Shown one piece after another: positions 1 to 11,988 of a stretch of 64,000 nt of DNA (the stretch's first letter is position 1; every line of letters starts with the position of its first letter). The notes beneath the pieces are model-generated. The model worked only from the letters and a program-made list of their open reading frames with translations, ran no database searches and was not told the DNA's origin. The stretch spans positions 31,852,477-31,916,476 of the forward strand of contig OU964918.1 of the NCBI GenBank assembly GCA_918807975.1. The letters run 5' to 3'. The position numbers were made by a program, and so were the translations under genes. Origin of the DNA: Aplidium turbinatum. Lineage: Eukaryota > Chordata > Ascidiacea > Aplousobranchia > Polyclinidae.

Positions 1-375
1 TGTGCTACGGAGCCGACGAATAGGCCATGGGGATCGAAGATATGAACAAGATGAAAACCACTAAATGAGAATGCTTCGAATTATGTGTAAAAAACAACCT
101 TGAAAGATAAAATTAGAAATAAAAGTATACAACTTTTTTTGCAACTTCAATCTGTTTTTATTTGAAATGTCAAAATAATGAAAAACTAAAAATGAATAGG
201 CCCTGAGGGGTAATGCCCTCCGCTCTTGGGGCACGGGAGTCGGTTAACATGGTTTTGCTCTCTAAGCAATGTAGCCAGAATAAAAGCTATTTGATTACTG
301 ACAATTTTTGTCATTTGATGAGGTTGCTACAACAGTTCATTGAACGATAGTGTGATACAAGAACAATCTAGAATT
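1..375. other. non-coding, no gene seen
   Basis: AT-rich sequence with no convincing exon on either strand. It lies 3' of the last exon visible in the window, so it is most likely intron of the large minus-strand gene, whose next exon should be to the left of position 1. Confidence 0.4.
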
Positions 376-1018
376 CAGTGGTTCTTAACCTTTTTTCTAT
401 CATGCCCCCCTTCAATAATGGTCATGTGCCTCGCGCCCCCCCTAGATTTTAAATAAGTATCATACCAAAAAAATTGCATTTTTATCTGTTTATTGTACAC
501 ATCAATGAGATACTTGACACTGCTTCTCAGCGACTAGGTTTTTAATACGAGGTTTAACTCCAGAGAGTGAACAACGTAAGTCTCTTTCAACTCTCAGCCT
601 GTTTCTGTGAATAGTACCACGTGACTGCAACTAGGCTGGGGATAGGCCACTGAGAAAGTAAATAAAACAGGCCATTAGTACCGGTAATATTAAGTAAGGT
701 GATCGAGCATTAAGTAAGTAAAACTGTAAAAAAGCAAATTGAACAAATAAGTAAAAATGAAGCAGCGTCGAGAAAATTTGATAAATCTGAAGTTCAGCGC
801 AAAATAGTTTTGTAAAGTTCTGGTCTAACTAATAAAGGAAGAATTACTGAATACAATATAAAATAAGAAAAAATACAAAATGTAACGAACAGCATAGGTC
901 CTAGGACATTAAAGTAATTTAAAAAAATTGAAATTGTTGTAGAGCTCGCGCCCCCCCCTGAGAGATGCTTCACGCCCCCCTGGGGGGGGGGGCGCGCCTC
1001 CCCGGTTAAGAACCACTG
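376..1018. mobile_element. hAT-type non-autonomous element (MITE)
   Basis: The ends are a perfect 15-base inverted repeat, CAGTGGTTCTTAACC on the left and its complement on the right. C-rich and G-rich tracts sit just inside the ends. Both flanks carry an imperfect ATCTAGA-like sequence, a plausible degraded 8-bp target duplication. No transposase reading frame is visible inside. CAGTGGTTC termini are typical of hAT elements. Confidence 0.7.
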
Positions 1019-1114
1019 ATCTAGATACTTAAAAAAGCATTTGTGCTGTCAATTATACAGAAACAACTGATACAAAATTACCCCTCTCACCACAACGGTG
1101 GATTCTTGACTTAC

Positions 1115-1204
1115 CTTTCGATGATAATTTCTTGTAGTCAATAATTTCTTTTTCGACATTGGCAGGCATTTGCAAAGATTCATTTGTAGAGATACTTCGA
1201 GCAA
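1115..1204 (-). CDS. last visible exon of the CARD gene (acidic/basic tail)
   Basis: 90 bases, phase 1 in and 1 out, with acceptor TTTTCAG and donor G|GTAAG. It reads (V)ARSISTNESLQMP followed by ANVEKEIIDYKKLSSK. The G left by the preceding exon plus TT here gives Val without a break. The sequence is hydrophilic and has no recognised domain. In RIG-I-like receptors the helicase begins after a similar hydrophilic linker, so the next exon, outside the window, is the decisive one. Confidence 0.75.
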
Positions 1205-3603
1205 CTGAAAAGTAAACATGCATTTAGACCAAGGGACTCAAACTCAAATTGCTCTGAATACCAAATGAACACTTGCAAATTAACCCAAGGGCCGCAATAC
1301 ACAATAAGAAGTCAATAAACAAAATAACACAATTAAAACGCAAAAGAAGGTAGTGAAAACACACCAAGAACGTTAGATCGCAAGAAAAAGTATTAAGAAG
1401 AAAAAGATGGAAAAACACTGTACAAAAACGCAAACGAAAAATAAAAACAAAAAAGAACGCAAACGAAACGACGAACTGGAAGCATAAAAATCTTGCAATC
1501 AACTTTCAAAAAGCGCGGAAAAAACTAAACCCTAGAAAATCTGACTTCAGCAAATACTAAGGATAAAGATACAATAAGTGAATAGGCCATGTGATTGTGA
1601 ATTGTGATGAAACAACACGAGTTTCTCGCACGCAATAAAATGGACAATAGTGCTACAAAGTCGTGTAAAGTTTGATGGGCATTTTCAGATTTTTTGAGCA
1701 ATTTTAGAGTGTATTTTATCTTTTTAAACCCATAGCAAAAATATGTACTGTAACTGTTAATTATTTCAAAGTTTAAAAATACATCGTGGGTTGCACCAAA
1801 AGTTTTCGAGGGCCGCATGCGGCAGTCTTTGATTTAAACCAATAAGGCAGTCGTCTCGAACTCTAAGAATTAAGATCACATTGGTCCATAATTTCTCAAC
1901 CTGCTTTTCAATCGGACTAAATTGACAAGTAAGTCAAAGAGGTATATGAAGAATATGTTGAAATACAGCAACAATTATGCATAATTATCTTTCTGCTTAA
2001 TTTGCTTTTAAATTCAATTTTTTCGCACTTTTGTGACTTTGGCGACTTTTTTGGTGAAATAATTATTGCATTTAAATCGCCAAAAGTTTATTTTACTTGT
2101 AACTTTCGTGAAACCTTTGGAAATTGAAACTAAAATTGATTGACCAAAGTTTATTTGAACAGAAGTAATATGTCTGTATTTTATTATATTTAATTTTATC
2201 TCTATTTTTATTTACTTTTTTTCTGAATTTATATTCCGCATAGTCACACTGAGCCGGTTTTCTATAATTCTTGCCTTACTGAATCTTTTATGACATCACA
2301 ACTAAGTTTTTGAATACGAGACTTTCAAAGTAAAAAGTTCAGGAAATTGTCACTTTTTAAATTTCTTTTGTGTATTGTAAAATTTAAATGGCCCTTATTA
2401 CACTTGCAAGTCTTGATTGTAATGTAGGCCTATTTTTCAACCGACGAAATAAGTTTTTTTTCGAGATTTGGTGGCTGTGCATTGTGTAAGTTTAAGATAG
2501 CATTTTCCATAACAGTGTTTTATCGATGCATATTTTAAACCTTGCGGTTTTGTCATATTTTTGTTGGTGCCAAATTCGTATGTTGACTTTATCGTTCTCC
2601 ATGTTCGCGCCAGCAATAAAAAATAAATTGAATTAAATTGAACATCTTTTGCTGATTCAGATGAAAAGTTTAACTGACCCAGGTCATTAAACCTAGGCAA
2701 TTTCTATGGAAATTAGAATTTTATGATCGCAATGCAAATAGGTCTAGTAGAGAAGTGACGAAACACGGTAAGGCACGTTAAAAAAATTTGCTGCACATAC
2801 AACTAAAACTGAACTTGTGCAGTGTAGAACCTCCAGTTTAACAAGCTCCTGTTGAAGTTCCACAACTTTGAGTTAACTAAGCAGTTGGGCTAATACAACC
2901 AAACACAAATTTTTGTCGTTTTTGTGAACATAAATAATTATGGCCAAGTGTTTAACACGTTTAAAGTTTCAAAAATATTCATTTCCGTGCAAAAATATCA
3001 AACGTTGATATCTAACACGTGTGTATAGGCTACTACCACAGGGGTTATCAACTTTTTTTCCCATTAACTACCTCCCAGTCATAAAACGATCAACCCGAAA
3101 CAATCAGACCCTAATCGAATAAAATCTGGCTGGGTCATAACGCGTTGATGAGCTTTGCTATCTCGCCACGCTAATTACCCCGTCGGCCTATTGGTAGTCG
3201 CGCTATTTGCAATCACACCATTTGTACAATACCCCAACCTTTCATTTGCATCAATCAAACATTGTCTCTGGTACATCTTAAAGTGGCAATTCCATCACCG
3301 CGTGTATTGTCGAGATTTGTACCTTAATATTACAAAAAGAGTAGGCTACGCATAATCCACACATCAACAACAGTTCTCAAAACTTTCAGAAAAAGCCTTT
3401 TTTTATTTTGCTATTCCAAATATTGAAGACTATTCAAACACGTTAGTCAAATTTTAAATATGACAAATGTAAACTTTTCAAAAGATGGTTTTGACGTACG
3501 ATTCTTTTGATATAAATCCATCAAGGTAAAACCCCAATCTCTTCAATTAATTATTAATCACTGTACAATTTGTTATCTTATAATTGTTTTCATTAGATTA
3601 GTA
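1205..3603. other. intron, no feature recognised
   Basis: Between two exons of the minus-strand gene. AT-rich, with short open frames on both strands that have biased composition and no splice or domain logic. I see no transposon ends except the one starting at 3604. Confidence 0.5.
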
Positions 3604-4101
3604 CAGGGGTCACCAAACTACGGCCCGCGGGCCGGAACCGGTCCTCGAACTGATTTCATCCGGCCCGCCACGTGCTGCGGAAATAACAGCTGCACTACAA
3701 CTGTCAAGGAAAAAAGTTACCAAACTTTTTGTAAAGGATTGACTTTGCTGTTGAGCTACACGCAACCTGCTAATGATTTTTCCATATTGTTTCTTCTTAT
3801 GTTTCTTTTGTCATTAGGCCACCACAAATGGGAACACCCTAGGCCAAATTTGGAAAGATGTAATGTTTTTCCAAGAGCACGATGCCCTGTAGTGTATCAC
3901 AGCAGGGTATATCTTTTCCAGTAACCTTTCGATTTTCATTACAACTTTGTGATTCCACCGCTGACTTTTTTATTTATTGTGCTCAATTCAAGTCAATGGA
4001 GATTCTAAATAGTTGTATATCTTTTCGCAATTTGCATCCGGCCCGCAGCTGTTAATCTCGCAGCAATCCGGCCCTCAGAGAAAAAAGTTTGGTGACCCCT
4101 G
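3604..4101. mobile_element. hAT-type MITE, 498 bp
   Basis: Terminal inverted repeats start CAGGGGTCACCAAACT and are followed by a CGGCCCGC-rich segment. The element is flanked by a perfect 8-bp duplication, GATTAGTA (3596-3603 and 4102-4109). There is no transposase. A second, shorter relative lies at 32025-32447 and shares most of the internal sequence. Confidence 0.9.
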
Positions 4102-4180
4102 GATTAGTACAACAATAATTCGTTAAGTCATTTCAAAACTATCCATGCGGCAAACTTTCAAAAAATACAAATGGTCTTAC

Positions 4181-4226
4181 CTTCGGAAACAGATGTGTTC
4201 ACATCAGAGGCAAAACTTTCTTCATT
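4181..4226 (-). CDS. CARD gene exon, acidic linker
   Basis: 46 bases, phase 0 in and 1 out, with acceptor TTTGCAG and donor GAAG|GTAAG. It reads NEESFASDVNTSVSE and leaves one G that joins the exon at 1115-1204. With the preceding exon it forms a strongly acidic Ser/Asp/Glu stretch, probably unstructured and a possible casein-kinase-type phosphorylation region (inference). Confidence 0.75.
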
Positions 4227-4714
4227 CTGCAAATGTTGCGTATAGCAATGTTAGAAATACGAAAGTAACTATCGGCCAAATATTTAGCAAATTCGATTAA
4301 AAATGGGTTGTCAACAACGCAAGAAGTATTTCTAAATTAAACTTTAGTGTTAGCAATCATAATATTGAAGAATATATTACATGTAGGCTGAGGAATTTCC
4401 TTAAAAAATACACACACACAAAACTAAAAATAATCACAACAATGCGTGGAAGTGCATAATGGAAACAAAAAGTCACCCAAAAAAAAGCTGTTTTTTGTCT
4501 TGCTATAAGAAGTGGACAAACAGAGTTAACATAACACGATCAAATCTCCTTTTCATTAAAACTGGTTAAGATTCACTAAACAGGAAGCAACACACAAAGA
4601 TAAACAATGTTTTTTCGCAATACAGTAAACTTCATATTTTACAGGAAGAACATCTATGTAGGCTATAAAACTATTTCAGCATCTAAAAAGCATAGGTTTG
4701 CTCATGGTGAACTG

Positions 4715-5506
4715 CAGTGGCGGCTCGTCCATAGAAACTGCAAAACTGCAGCACCCCCTGCACATTTCAGTATTTTATTTTTTTTATTAATTTCACGTTT
4801 TTTCTCGTGTTCTCTATAGATCCTACCGACTAGAAGTTTCATAATTTCTGGGTTTTAAAAAATATGATGATTTTTTAAGTTTTGTATTTGGCAGCTCTGA
4901 ACTGCAAGCCCTGCAGTTGCAATCTTATAAAAGAAGAACAAAGAGAAATTGTGACGTCATATTTTGGCTCAGGTTGCTTCAAATCCCACAATTTCGAACT
5001 GCAAATTTTGCAGTTGCTGGTCACGTGGTCAGGCTAGCTACTGTTAACTGTTGTTTTCAAACACGATATTAGGTGGCTGCGACTGATGCTGTTACATGGT
5101 TAGACTAATGTGCTTTGCTTTCTTCACAAAAAGATAAAGCTCAGACTAGGTTTTCATTAGTGTTGTTAAATTAAATTTAAGAAAAGCTCTACCAATAAAT
5201 TTTTGTGGTTACCAAACCTGGTTGATTTTTTATAAATTAAATGTAACCTAGGTTCATTGTTAACTTACGATAATAAGTTAAGGCCAAAGGTCACATGCTA
5301 AAACAGCCTATTTAAACTTGATGAACATCAGGAAATTAATTGCTCAAATAGCCTCAGAATTCATGAAATACCACTAAAATAAGGTAAAATTTATGGAGGT
5401 CATGTCCCTAGACCCCTTGGCATCGCGCCTTTGGCGCTCGCTCTTTCACGTATAGGCTACCTCCGGTTGCAGCACCCCCTGCTATAAATACCACGAGCCG
5501 CCACTG
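4715..5506. mobile_element. hAT-type non-autonomous element, 792 bp
   Basis: Ends are CAGTGGCGGCTCGT and its complement, flanked by a perfect 8-bp target duplication GTGAACTG (4707-4714 and 5507-5514). The subterminal regions repeat the motif AACTGCA and GCAGCACCCCCTGC. No transposase frame was seen. Confidence 0.92.
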
Positions 5507-5752
5507 GTGAACTGTAAGTCATGATTTACTTTGCATACCCAACCGTTCTAGTTGTAGGCCCTGTTGTATTATATGAATCATTCATCAATTCCTTTTAAAT
5601 TTAATAGTTTTATGCAAACAACAATGTTGAAACAAGACAAGATGCAAACTTGACTAGGAAATGTAAATGTAACTTTTCTACTGCTCAAAGAGTTTGTACT
5701 CAAATCAGTTGTAGGCTATATGTTGTTAAAAGAAACACTTGCAAAATTATAC

Positions 5753-5824
5753 CTCTGAATCTGGCACTTCTCCCCTCGAATCTCTCAATTCATCGTCAGA
5801 GTGGTCGCTTTCATCAGAAGCCAA
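5753..5824 (-). CDS. CARD gene exon, acidic linker
   Basis: 72 bases, phase 0-0, with acceptor AATTTTAG and donor GAG|GTATAA. It reads LASDESDHSDDELRDSRG then EVPDSE. This is the most acidic exon in the gene, with about one third Asp or Glu. There is no known domain. It joins the exon at 4181-4226 in frame. Confidence 0.78.
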
Positions 5825-7123
5825 CTAAAATTGTAAATGAAATGTACAGTACAATGTTTGAATTTCAAGAATACTTAAAATGCATTTGTAAAAATGATAT
5901 AAATTTATAATCATTTGCATTTTAACTTTATGAAAAAATGCATGCTTTTCAAAATGAATTATTTTCGGAATGTAATTGAAAACTTAAATAAACAAAAACA
6001 ATAGCTTCATAGCTACTGTGTCTCAAGAATTGTAATGAAACGCAGCAATGTAAGACTGCGATGACATTCTCCGTATCATGCAAATACGACTTACCAACAA
6101 AAAGTAATATTTCACTGAAATAATGACACGACATCAAAAAGAATCTAACAAAATTAGCAAATCGTTTTCAATAAAATGGTAGCCTATAGTAACAAAGTGA
6201 AAAAAGTTTTGAGACCAGAAAAAAAACAAAGTGTCAAACACTGCGAGTCGAAAATAACATAATACAAACGAATTTATTTTCACACGAGTCAGTTCAACCA
6301 AAAACAGCTAAAAATCGATTTCGATCACCTAGCAGCTAGATCATCTTCAGTTAAGCTGAAAGCGAACAGCACAAAAATCAAATGATGAAGGTGCGAAAGA
6401 ATGAAAAACGTTTCACTCTTGCAGTCTTGCCACGTTAAAGAATTAATGGAAAAGACTAACAACCAAAGGCGAAATACACGAAAAATGGCACGAAAGAGTA
6501 TGGTATAAAATTGTACCATCATAAGCCATCTTGACACCTGTCAGAAGATATTTCATTTTCTCGAAAACAACGTTTAATCTTTCTGCACCCCGCTTTCGAC
6601 CGTGCTTCCATTAGTTGTTACATCTTTGACATCCGCAAGATTTTTCGTAGCTTTTTTATCATTCTCATATGCTCACATCACTGTCACGGTCGCCATATCA
6701 TGTGCCATCTCCGATTTGAAGGTTGGCTGTCAATTCTTTCCACAAATATCTATCTTCTCTTCACTTTGCTTCTCCAATGCTGAACGGGCCAGCTCAATGA
6801 TTTATACCATTTAAGTTATGATTCGTTTTCCGTTGAATCTTCTTTTTCTATGCAACCTTCATCAATCACTTGTTGAAGCTGAGTTGCCGATTCTTTCAGA
6901 ATATGCCCCACAAATTTAATCTTTTGTTAAGCAAATTATTTATCCATCTATTTTTCACAAAACGTATACTTTTAATTTATTAGTTCGTAATACAGTATGA
7001 TATTTTTAATGTTCTTCTGTGGCATTACACTTAAAATTTTTATGCGTGTTTGTAAATTCGTTTTGGAAAAAACCCAACTCTCACAGCCATAATTGTTTTT
7101 GTTAATCCTGACGACGATGGTTT
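5825..7123. other. intron with a possible broken gene fragment
   Basis: Intronic sequence between exons at 5753 and 9360. Apart from the possible coiled-coil fragment described at 6580-6925, nothing is recognised before the transposon that begins at about 7124. Confidence 0.4.
6580..6925 (-). pseudogene. possible degraded coiled-coil protein fragment
   Basis: On the minus strand, short frames with coding-like composition follow one another but are interrupted by stops and frame changes. They include ESATQLQQVIDEGCIEKED, IELARSALEKQSEEKIDI and NDKKATKNLADVKDVTT. The Lys/Glu/Ala-rich heptad-like pattern suggests a helical or coiled-coil protein. I do not recognise the family. It could be a processed pseudogene or a chance run of biased sequence. 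Confidence 0.25.
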
Positions 7124-8746
7124 CAGCGCGCGAGAACTATTTTTCTCTAGGGAGGGGGGGGGGGGGGGCTGAAGCTGCAATAGAGTTGTCAGTTTCTGTG
7201 GGGATTCGCCCCCCAGACCCCTCTTACGTGAGAGAACATTTAAAAACTGGTAGTAAGCATTTGGTCCCCTCCTGTGTTACAAGCGACGCCGAAACACACA
7301 CATTGTAACTTTGTAAGAAATGAAGAACGGCAACAAGAAAGCCAGGAAATTAATATGAAAACAAACAAATTAGAAAGTGATACGAAAACAACAGTTTGTG
7401 GAAGTGAGTTCTCACACGCTTCCAAAGATTGATTTTCGCTCAAGTGTTTTCTCTATGAATTGTGTCATGAGTTCTTTGACATCGATAGTGTTCAAAGGGT
7501 TTTGGTGGACATGCATCAACGCTAGATGAGAACCGGCAGGATAAGTCTTTTTTGCGTCATTGAGCTTCTAAACCACGTTTTCAGGCGTCTTAGAGCAGAA
7601 AAAGAACGTTCTGATGATGCAGCTGAAACCCGAAGGAAATGGCAGAGCTCCACGAAATCTCGCGTTTCTTTGAAAAGATCTAGTGTTTGAGGCTTTAGTT
7701 TCGATAGTATCTCAGCAACCTTTTGAACGGAGTTTGCGGTTTTTCCATTTACTGCACATCATCGCTGAGCAAGGTAAATTTCGTTTTTAGGTGATCTTTT
7801 CTGATGGCATCGGGTAAGCTGATCTCAGTATCAGATCGTTCCTCACCGTTTGCACAGCTCAGACGGGCCCTCTTTCTGTTGGCTGCTGTAAGCAGATCCG
7901 CCTAGTCGAGTCTTCGATCAAGCTTCAGCTTGAACCAAATAAAGGACTTCGATGTATTGCCGTTTCCACGATCCTTCTTCCGCAGACGACACAGCATTCG
8001 ATTCCTCTGTATTTCGAAATCTTGCTGGAGTTTTGCTCACTCGTGGATCCTTTGGCGTCTTTAGGTTATTGGCATACACAAAGACACTTGCTGCTTCCAT
8101 AGCCTTGGAAACGGATTCATCTTTTCTGAGATTTTTTATCCGTTCGCGGAGAATGGTGATGGATTTCAAAGCTGAAGAAGCAGGAGTCTTCTTGTTTTGG
8201 AGCTGTCTTGCGACGGCTTCTGCAGGCTGAAAAACTTCACCGCTGCAGGTAATCGCAAAATAAAGCCGCATCGTGCGTACTGGTGGTATACAAACGAACA
8301 AAACGAGACGAAAAAGCAATATCATGTATTTTTGTACGGTAATGTTCAGAAGTACAGCGTGAAATGTAATTATTGCAAAATGATGTCCAATAAACGATGG
8401 ACCGTGTTAATAGGAAGGATTGCTAGTACCGTTATTGCGAGGTAGGCCTATAGCTTCCTGTGATGGACCGTGTTAATAGGAAGGATTGCTAGTACCGTTA
8501 TTGCGAGGTATAGCTTCCTGTGATTGACGACTCTTTATTGCGAATAATAAGCGTGACCACACGTAACAGGAACTCGATACATCGTAGCAATTATTGTTCG
8601 AATAATTTTTTGAAAATATGTTATGTACCTGAAATTGTCAGAATTTTCTAGAGAGGGCTGAAGCAATTATTGAAAATTCCAGGGGGGCTGAATTAGCTCT
8701 AAGGGGAGCTGCAGCCCCTTAAGCACCCCTACTTCCAGTGCCCCTG
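7124..8746 (-). mobile_element. hAT element with ZMYM1-like transposase remnant, copy 1
   Basis: One of two related copies in opposite orientation (the other is at 37253-39150). The ends carry a G-rich run, GCTGAAGCTGC near the left and GCTGAATTAGCTC near the right. Flanking GGTTTCAG and GGTCTCAG may be the target duplication. The minus-strand frame at 7918-8325 includes CSGEVFQPAEAVARQLQNK and RQYIEVLYLVQAEA. The latter resembles the 'FEVLD' region of hAT transposases annotated as TTF-type or ZMYM1-like proteins in other animals. The frame is interrupted, so the copy is dead. Confidence 0.7.
8396..8522 (+). repeat. tandem duplication of about 63 bp within the hAT copy
   Basis: Two head-to-tail copies of a unit starting GATGGACCGTGTTAATAGG and ending near TAGCTTCCTGT. 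They differ mainly by a seven-base insertion (AGGCCTA-like). The related element at 37-39 kb has only one copy, so the duplication arose after the two elements separated. Confidence 0.85.
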
Positions 8747-9359
8747 GTCTCAGCTGCAAACTGCGTTTGCATATCGTTCTCAAAAAAGTTTTACATTACT
8801 AAAATGATCGTTTTGCGCGGCTAATTCTTCATGTTTCTTCGCTAATGCAACTTTCATCTTGTGTGATAAAAGATCCGAGTTGTATGTGGGCATTAAATAT
8901 TTCTAATTGTACTCCTTCCAGTTTGATTTTTATTTTATTGTTTTCATTATGCCTTTCCTTGTCCATCCACAATGTTTTCGTTTTCTTCAAATTCAGCTTC
9001 ATTCTATACTTTTTTCTAATTTTCTGGGTGTTGGATACATATTTTCTTGCAGTTTTTCTTGTTTGTCTGCCAGACAGTGATCATACTATAAATACTTGGA
9101 AAGATTTTTACTACGTTAACGCAGGTTATATAATTTGTTAACTCCAAGTTTCACCCCAGCATTCTGATATACAGTAAATCTAAAGATCTATATATGTTTT
9201 TTTTCATTTCTCAACACATCTCCAAGCTCTTTCATCATAGGTTCACAAGACAGCATTTGTTATGTCACCATAGTGACATCCTTAACCCAAGTAGGTAAGA
9301 ATTACGGAAAATTCTTGCATTATAAAGTTTTAACAAGAATAACTTATCAACATTTTTAC
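8747..9359. other. intron, nothing recognised
   Basis: AT-rich intronic sequence. A 98-codon plus-strand frame here is hydrophobic and Phe/Leu-rich, as chance frames in T-rich DNA usually are. It shows no start context or domain. Confidence 0.45.
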
Positions 9360-9416
9360 CGGAGTTTCAGGATTATGTTGTTCTTCTTCTTGCTCTTCCG
9401 TTCTGTAGTCAGCGTA
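9360..9416 (-). CDS. CARD gene exon, Glu/Gln-rich
   Basis: 57 bases, phase 0-0, with acceptor AAACCAG and donor CCG|GTAAAA. It reads YADYRTEEQEEEQHNPETP. The preceding small exon ends ...AVGYN and this one begins YADY, giving a short tyrosine cluster. It is otherwise low-complexity and acidic. Confidence 0.75.
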
Positions 9417-10194
9417 CTGGTTTGGCTTTAAATTGTTTGGGAACAAATTAATTGATTGCTTCAGAATTGTAAAGTAGGCTTAACATTAAATTAAGATTGA
9501 AGTAATATTTTTAAATACCATCTACACTACAGCATACGTTTATTTTTTCCATAAATTATAGTCCTCAAATTGAGATTAAAAAGTGATGAAATGATGTTGT
9601 TCGTAGGTGTAAATGAGAATTGATTTCAGTTAAAAACCTCTGTATTTTTTAAATCTTAATTGTGATGCTGTAAAATTTTAACAAGTAAAAATTAATCTAA
9701 AGTTGTTGCTGTAAGGCATTTTTAATACTCTATCTTTGCTGCAATATTCAGCGCAACAAGTTCAGAAATTTTTATTTAAAAAAATACTCAAGCTCAGTGA
9801 CAGATAAATGTTGCACATTATATTTCTGAAATCCAATAAATCTTCACAATGTCCCCGTAATATGCTGATGTGGAAAAGGTTTAACGTAATTTAACCGAAA
9901 TACAAAAATATTTGGAGTCACTAGTTTCCAACAATCAGTTAATATAAAGAAGAAACTTTGTACCTTAGAATAGCAGTTTTCCAATTTCATGACAGGACTT
10001 GTGTAAGAAAATCTTACTATTTACTTGGTATAAGTTGCAATTACCACGACATCGGTTTGTGGCTATGGTAGTTGCATAGTGGTGTTATTACAAAGCAACT
10101 GATGTAGGCTGATAATTGTTGGAAGTAAAACATTAAAACAAATCTTCAATTTTAAAGTGAACCTGATGACAGGCTAATTGGAAAATGAACTCAC

Positions 10195-10235
10195 ATTGTA
10201 GCCAACAGCATCTTTGGCGAGGTGAATTTGTGTTT
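10195..10235 (-). CDS. CARD gene exon, 41-base micro-exon
   Basis: Phase 1 in and 0 out, with acceptor ATACATCAG and donor AAT|GTGAGT. It reads (E)TQIHLAKDAVGYN. The first two bases AA need a preceding G to give Glu; a T would give a stop. This decides which donor the upstream exon at 11812 must use. The donor matches consensus well. Confidence 0.65.
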
Positions 10236-10570
10236 CTGATGTATATCGAAGATCGTGCGTACTCTACAGTTATAAAAAACGTTGTTGTTTAAATTATAAT
10301 ATCAGGATCACCATAGATTTAACCTGGGCCTAAGCTACACGAACAATTGTCACAGACTAACAGTGTTGTAGTTTTGCAGACAAATCAAAATAACGTTTAT
10401 CTAGAACAAACTATCCAAACACATCCATCATACTTAACGCACTCTATGTTAAGCTCACTAAACGGATTAAGATATTTGGTCGATCTATTAATATATTTAG
10501 ACTGAGAAGGAAACTATAGTATGACTCAAAGTGAATTTATGCCTGGTAAAGGTGGGAAAAAGCTAAAAAA

Positions 10571-10862
10571 GCTGCATAGCCGAGTGGTGAGAGCCATGGT
10601 TCGACGTTCGAAAGGCCGCCGGTTCGATACTATACTCAAGAGCACGTGGCTGTGTCCTTGGCAAGACAGTTAAAGGCATTTTGTTGATTACGGTGTGACG
10701 CCCTTTCGACTACAGCATTTAATTTCTTTTATGATTCAGGACTGATTCTAGAGACAAATGCCTGTGGCCTTTCTTAGGGTTATGGCCTACTGAACTGACA
10801 GGTAGGAAATAACTTTAGAACAAATTGTGAAAGTTATAATGCAGTAAATAAAGATGTTTTAC
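10571..10862 (+). repeat. tRNA-derived SINE
   Basis: The head contains an A-box-like TAGCCGAGTGG and a B-box-like GGTTCGATACT at tRNA spacing, but no acceptor-stem pairing. This is a SINE rather than a tRNA gene. The body continues with AGAGCACGTGGCTGTGTC and ends in an AATAAAG-rich tail. A second member of the same family is at about 51955-52238 on the minus strand, sharing the head and the GGCTGTGTC/GGTTGTGTC body segment. Confidence 0.7.
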
Positions 10863-11811
10863 GGATTACGGGAAAGCATTTGAATTAATCATTTGTTCCA
10901 GCCAATTGTTCACTAAATCAAACGTCCTATAAAACCGTTCAGGTCTACTGAATCTTAGCGTATTACGTCATGGAATTTTTCCGAAAAAATGAGCCAATAT
11001 TGCACCATCGTTCGTAAGACCTGATGAAACATTGCATCATCACCTTTGAACACCTGTTTGAATTGCTTCACAATTCCTTTCATTATTGCGTCACATAACT
11101 GCGTACGTGAGTTTGAGATATTGCCATGTATCTGATCATTTGTAAAATTGTTGCTTGAAGGTTAGTCGCAAATTTAACTGTTTTGATTATTGCTTGCTAG
11201 CTGGACAAAATTTCCGTCTTTTATCCAAGTAATCTGTTCTGCAGTGACAAGTTTGTAGTGGTGTACCGCGTTGAACCCCATTTTCGATAGCCGCGGGCTA
11301 ATTTTACAGAAATACACTTTTTTTGAATAGACGTTTCGAATGAGTATTTCTTTTTCGGTCATTGCATACAGACGAACAGATCCGAGAATCTCATGTTACA
11401 ATTTTCCCACGAAGAGATTATGGTTTACCGCTGTGACCATCATTGTAAGTCAAAAATTGATTCATTAGTTGTCCAACATTGGCATGAATGGCAAAGACGT
11501 TTCATTGCAAATTGTGTTGGATGGAAAAAACATTTATTCGCATCTAAAGGATTTTTTGAATTTAATAAATTATAAACTGGTTTTATAAAAAATAAACACA
11601 TGAAATTTACGAAGTAACCGATTTCTGTAATAGATCGAGTTTAGCATTTAGCAGGCTAAACTTATCTAGTTTAGATTGCGATGCCATTTGTATCATAAAA
11701 TAGTTAAATATCACCGTGCAGTAGCTTTTAAAGCAGCCTAGATATTAAAAAAAATTAGACATGCCTGGTTATCGGTGAATTGGTTTTGTGATCCATGAAG
11801 ACCAGAACGAC

Positions 11812-11884
11812 CTGATGGTAACAAATTATGTTGTGACGGATCGTGATCATCCTGGTGATGCTGGGCTTGGGTATGCGAAGTATA
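11812..11884 (-). CDS. CARD gene exon, His/Gln-rich
   Basis: 73 bases, phase 0 in and 1 out, with acceptor TTTTTTACAG and donor CAG|GTCGTT. It reads YTSHTQAQHHQDDHDPSQHN then LLPS plus G. The open frame continues past this donor for 17 more codons (RSGLHGSQNQFTDNQA). A second possible donor, CAT|GTCTAA at 11760, or a GC donor CAG|GCATGT just before it, could extend the exon. Joined to the exon at 10195, the CAT|GT donor would create a TAA stop and the GC donor would be out of phase. The short form is therefore preferred. Confidence 0.65.
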
Positions 11885-11988
11885 CTGTAAAAAATTATGC
11901 ACAAAAATCTAAATAAATTGATTGAGTTTCGCTTTTAGCAACATGATCGTTGCTTACTTCACAGTGTAGATTCTAACGATCTGTTTAA

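Noticed and set aside
1224-1818. Minus frames of 92 and 97 codons
   Set aside because: Phe/Leu/Val-rich chance frames in A-rich intron; no splice sites or domain.
10571-10650. tRNA-Ser/Leu-like sequence
   Set aside because: A-box and B-box-like motifs only; no acceptor stem and a repeated body elsewhere, so SINE.
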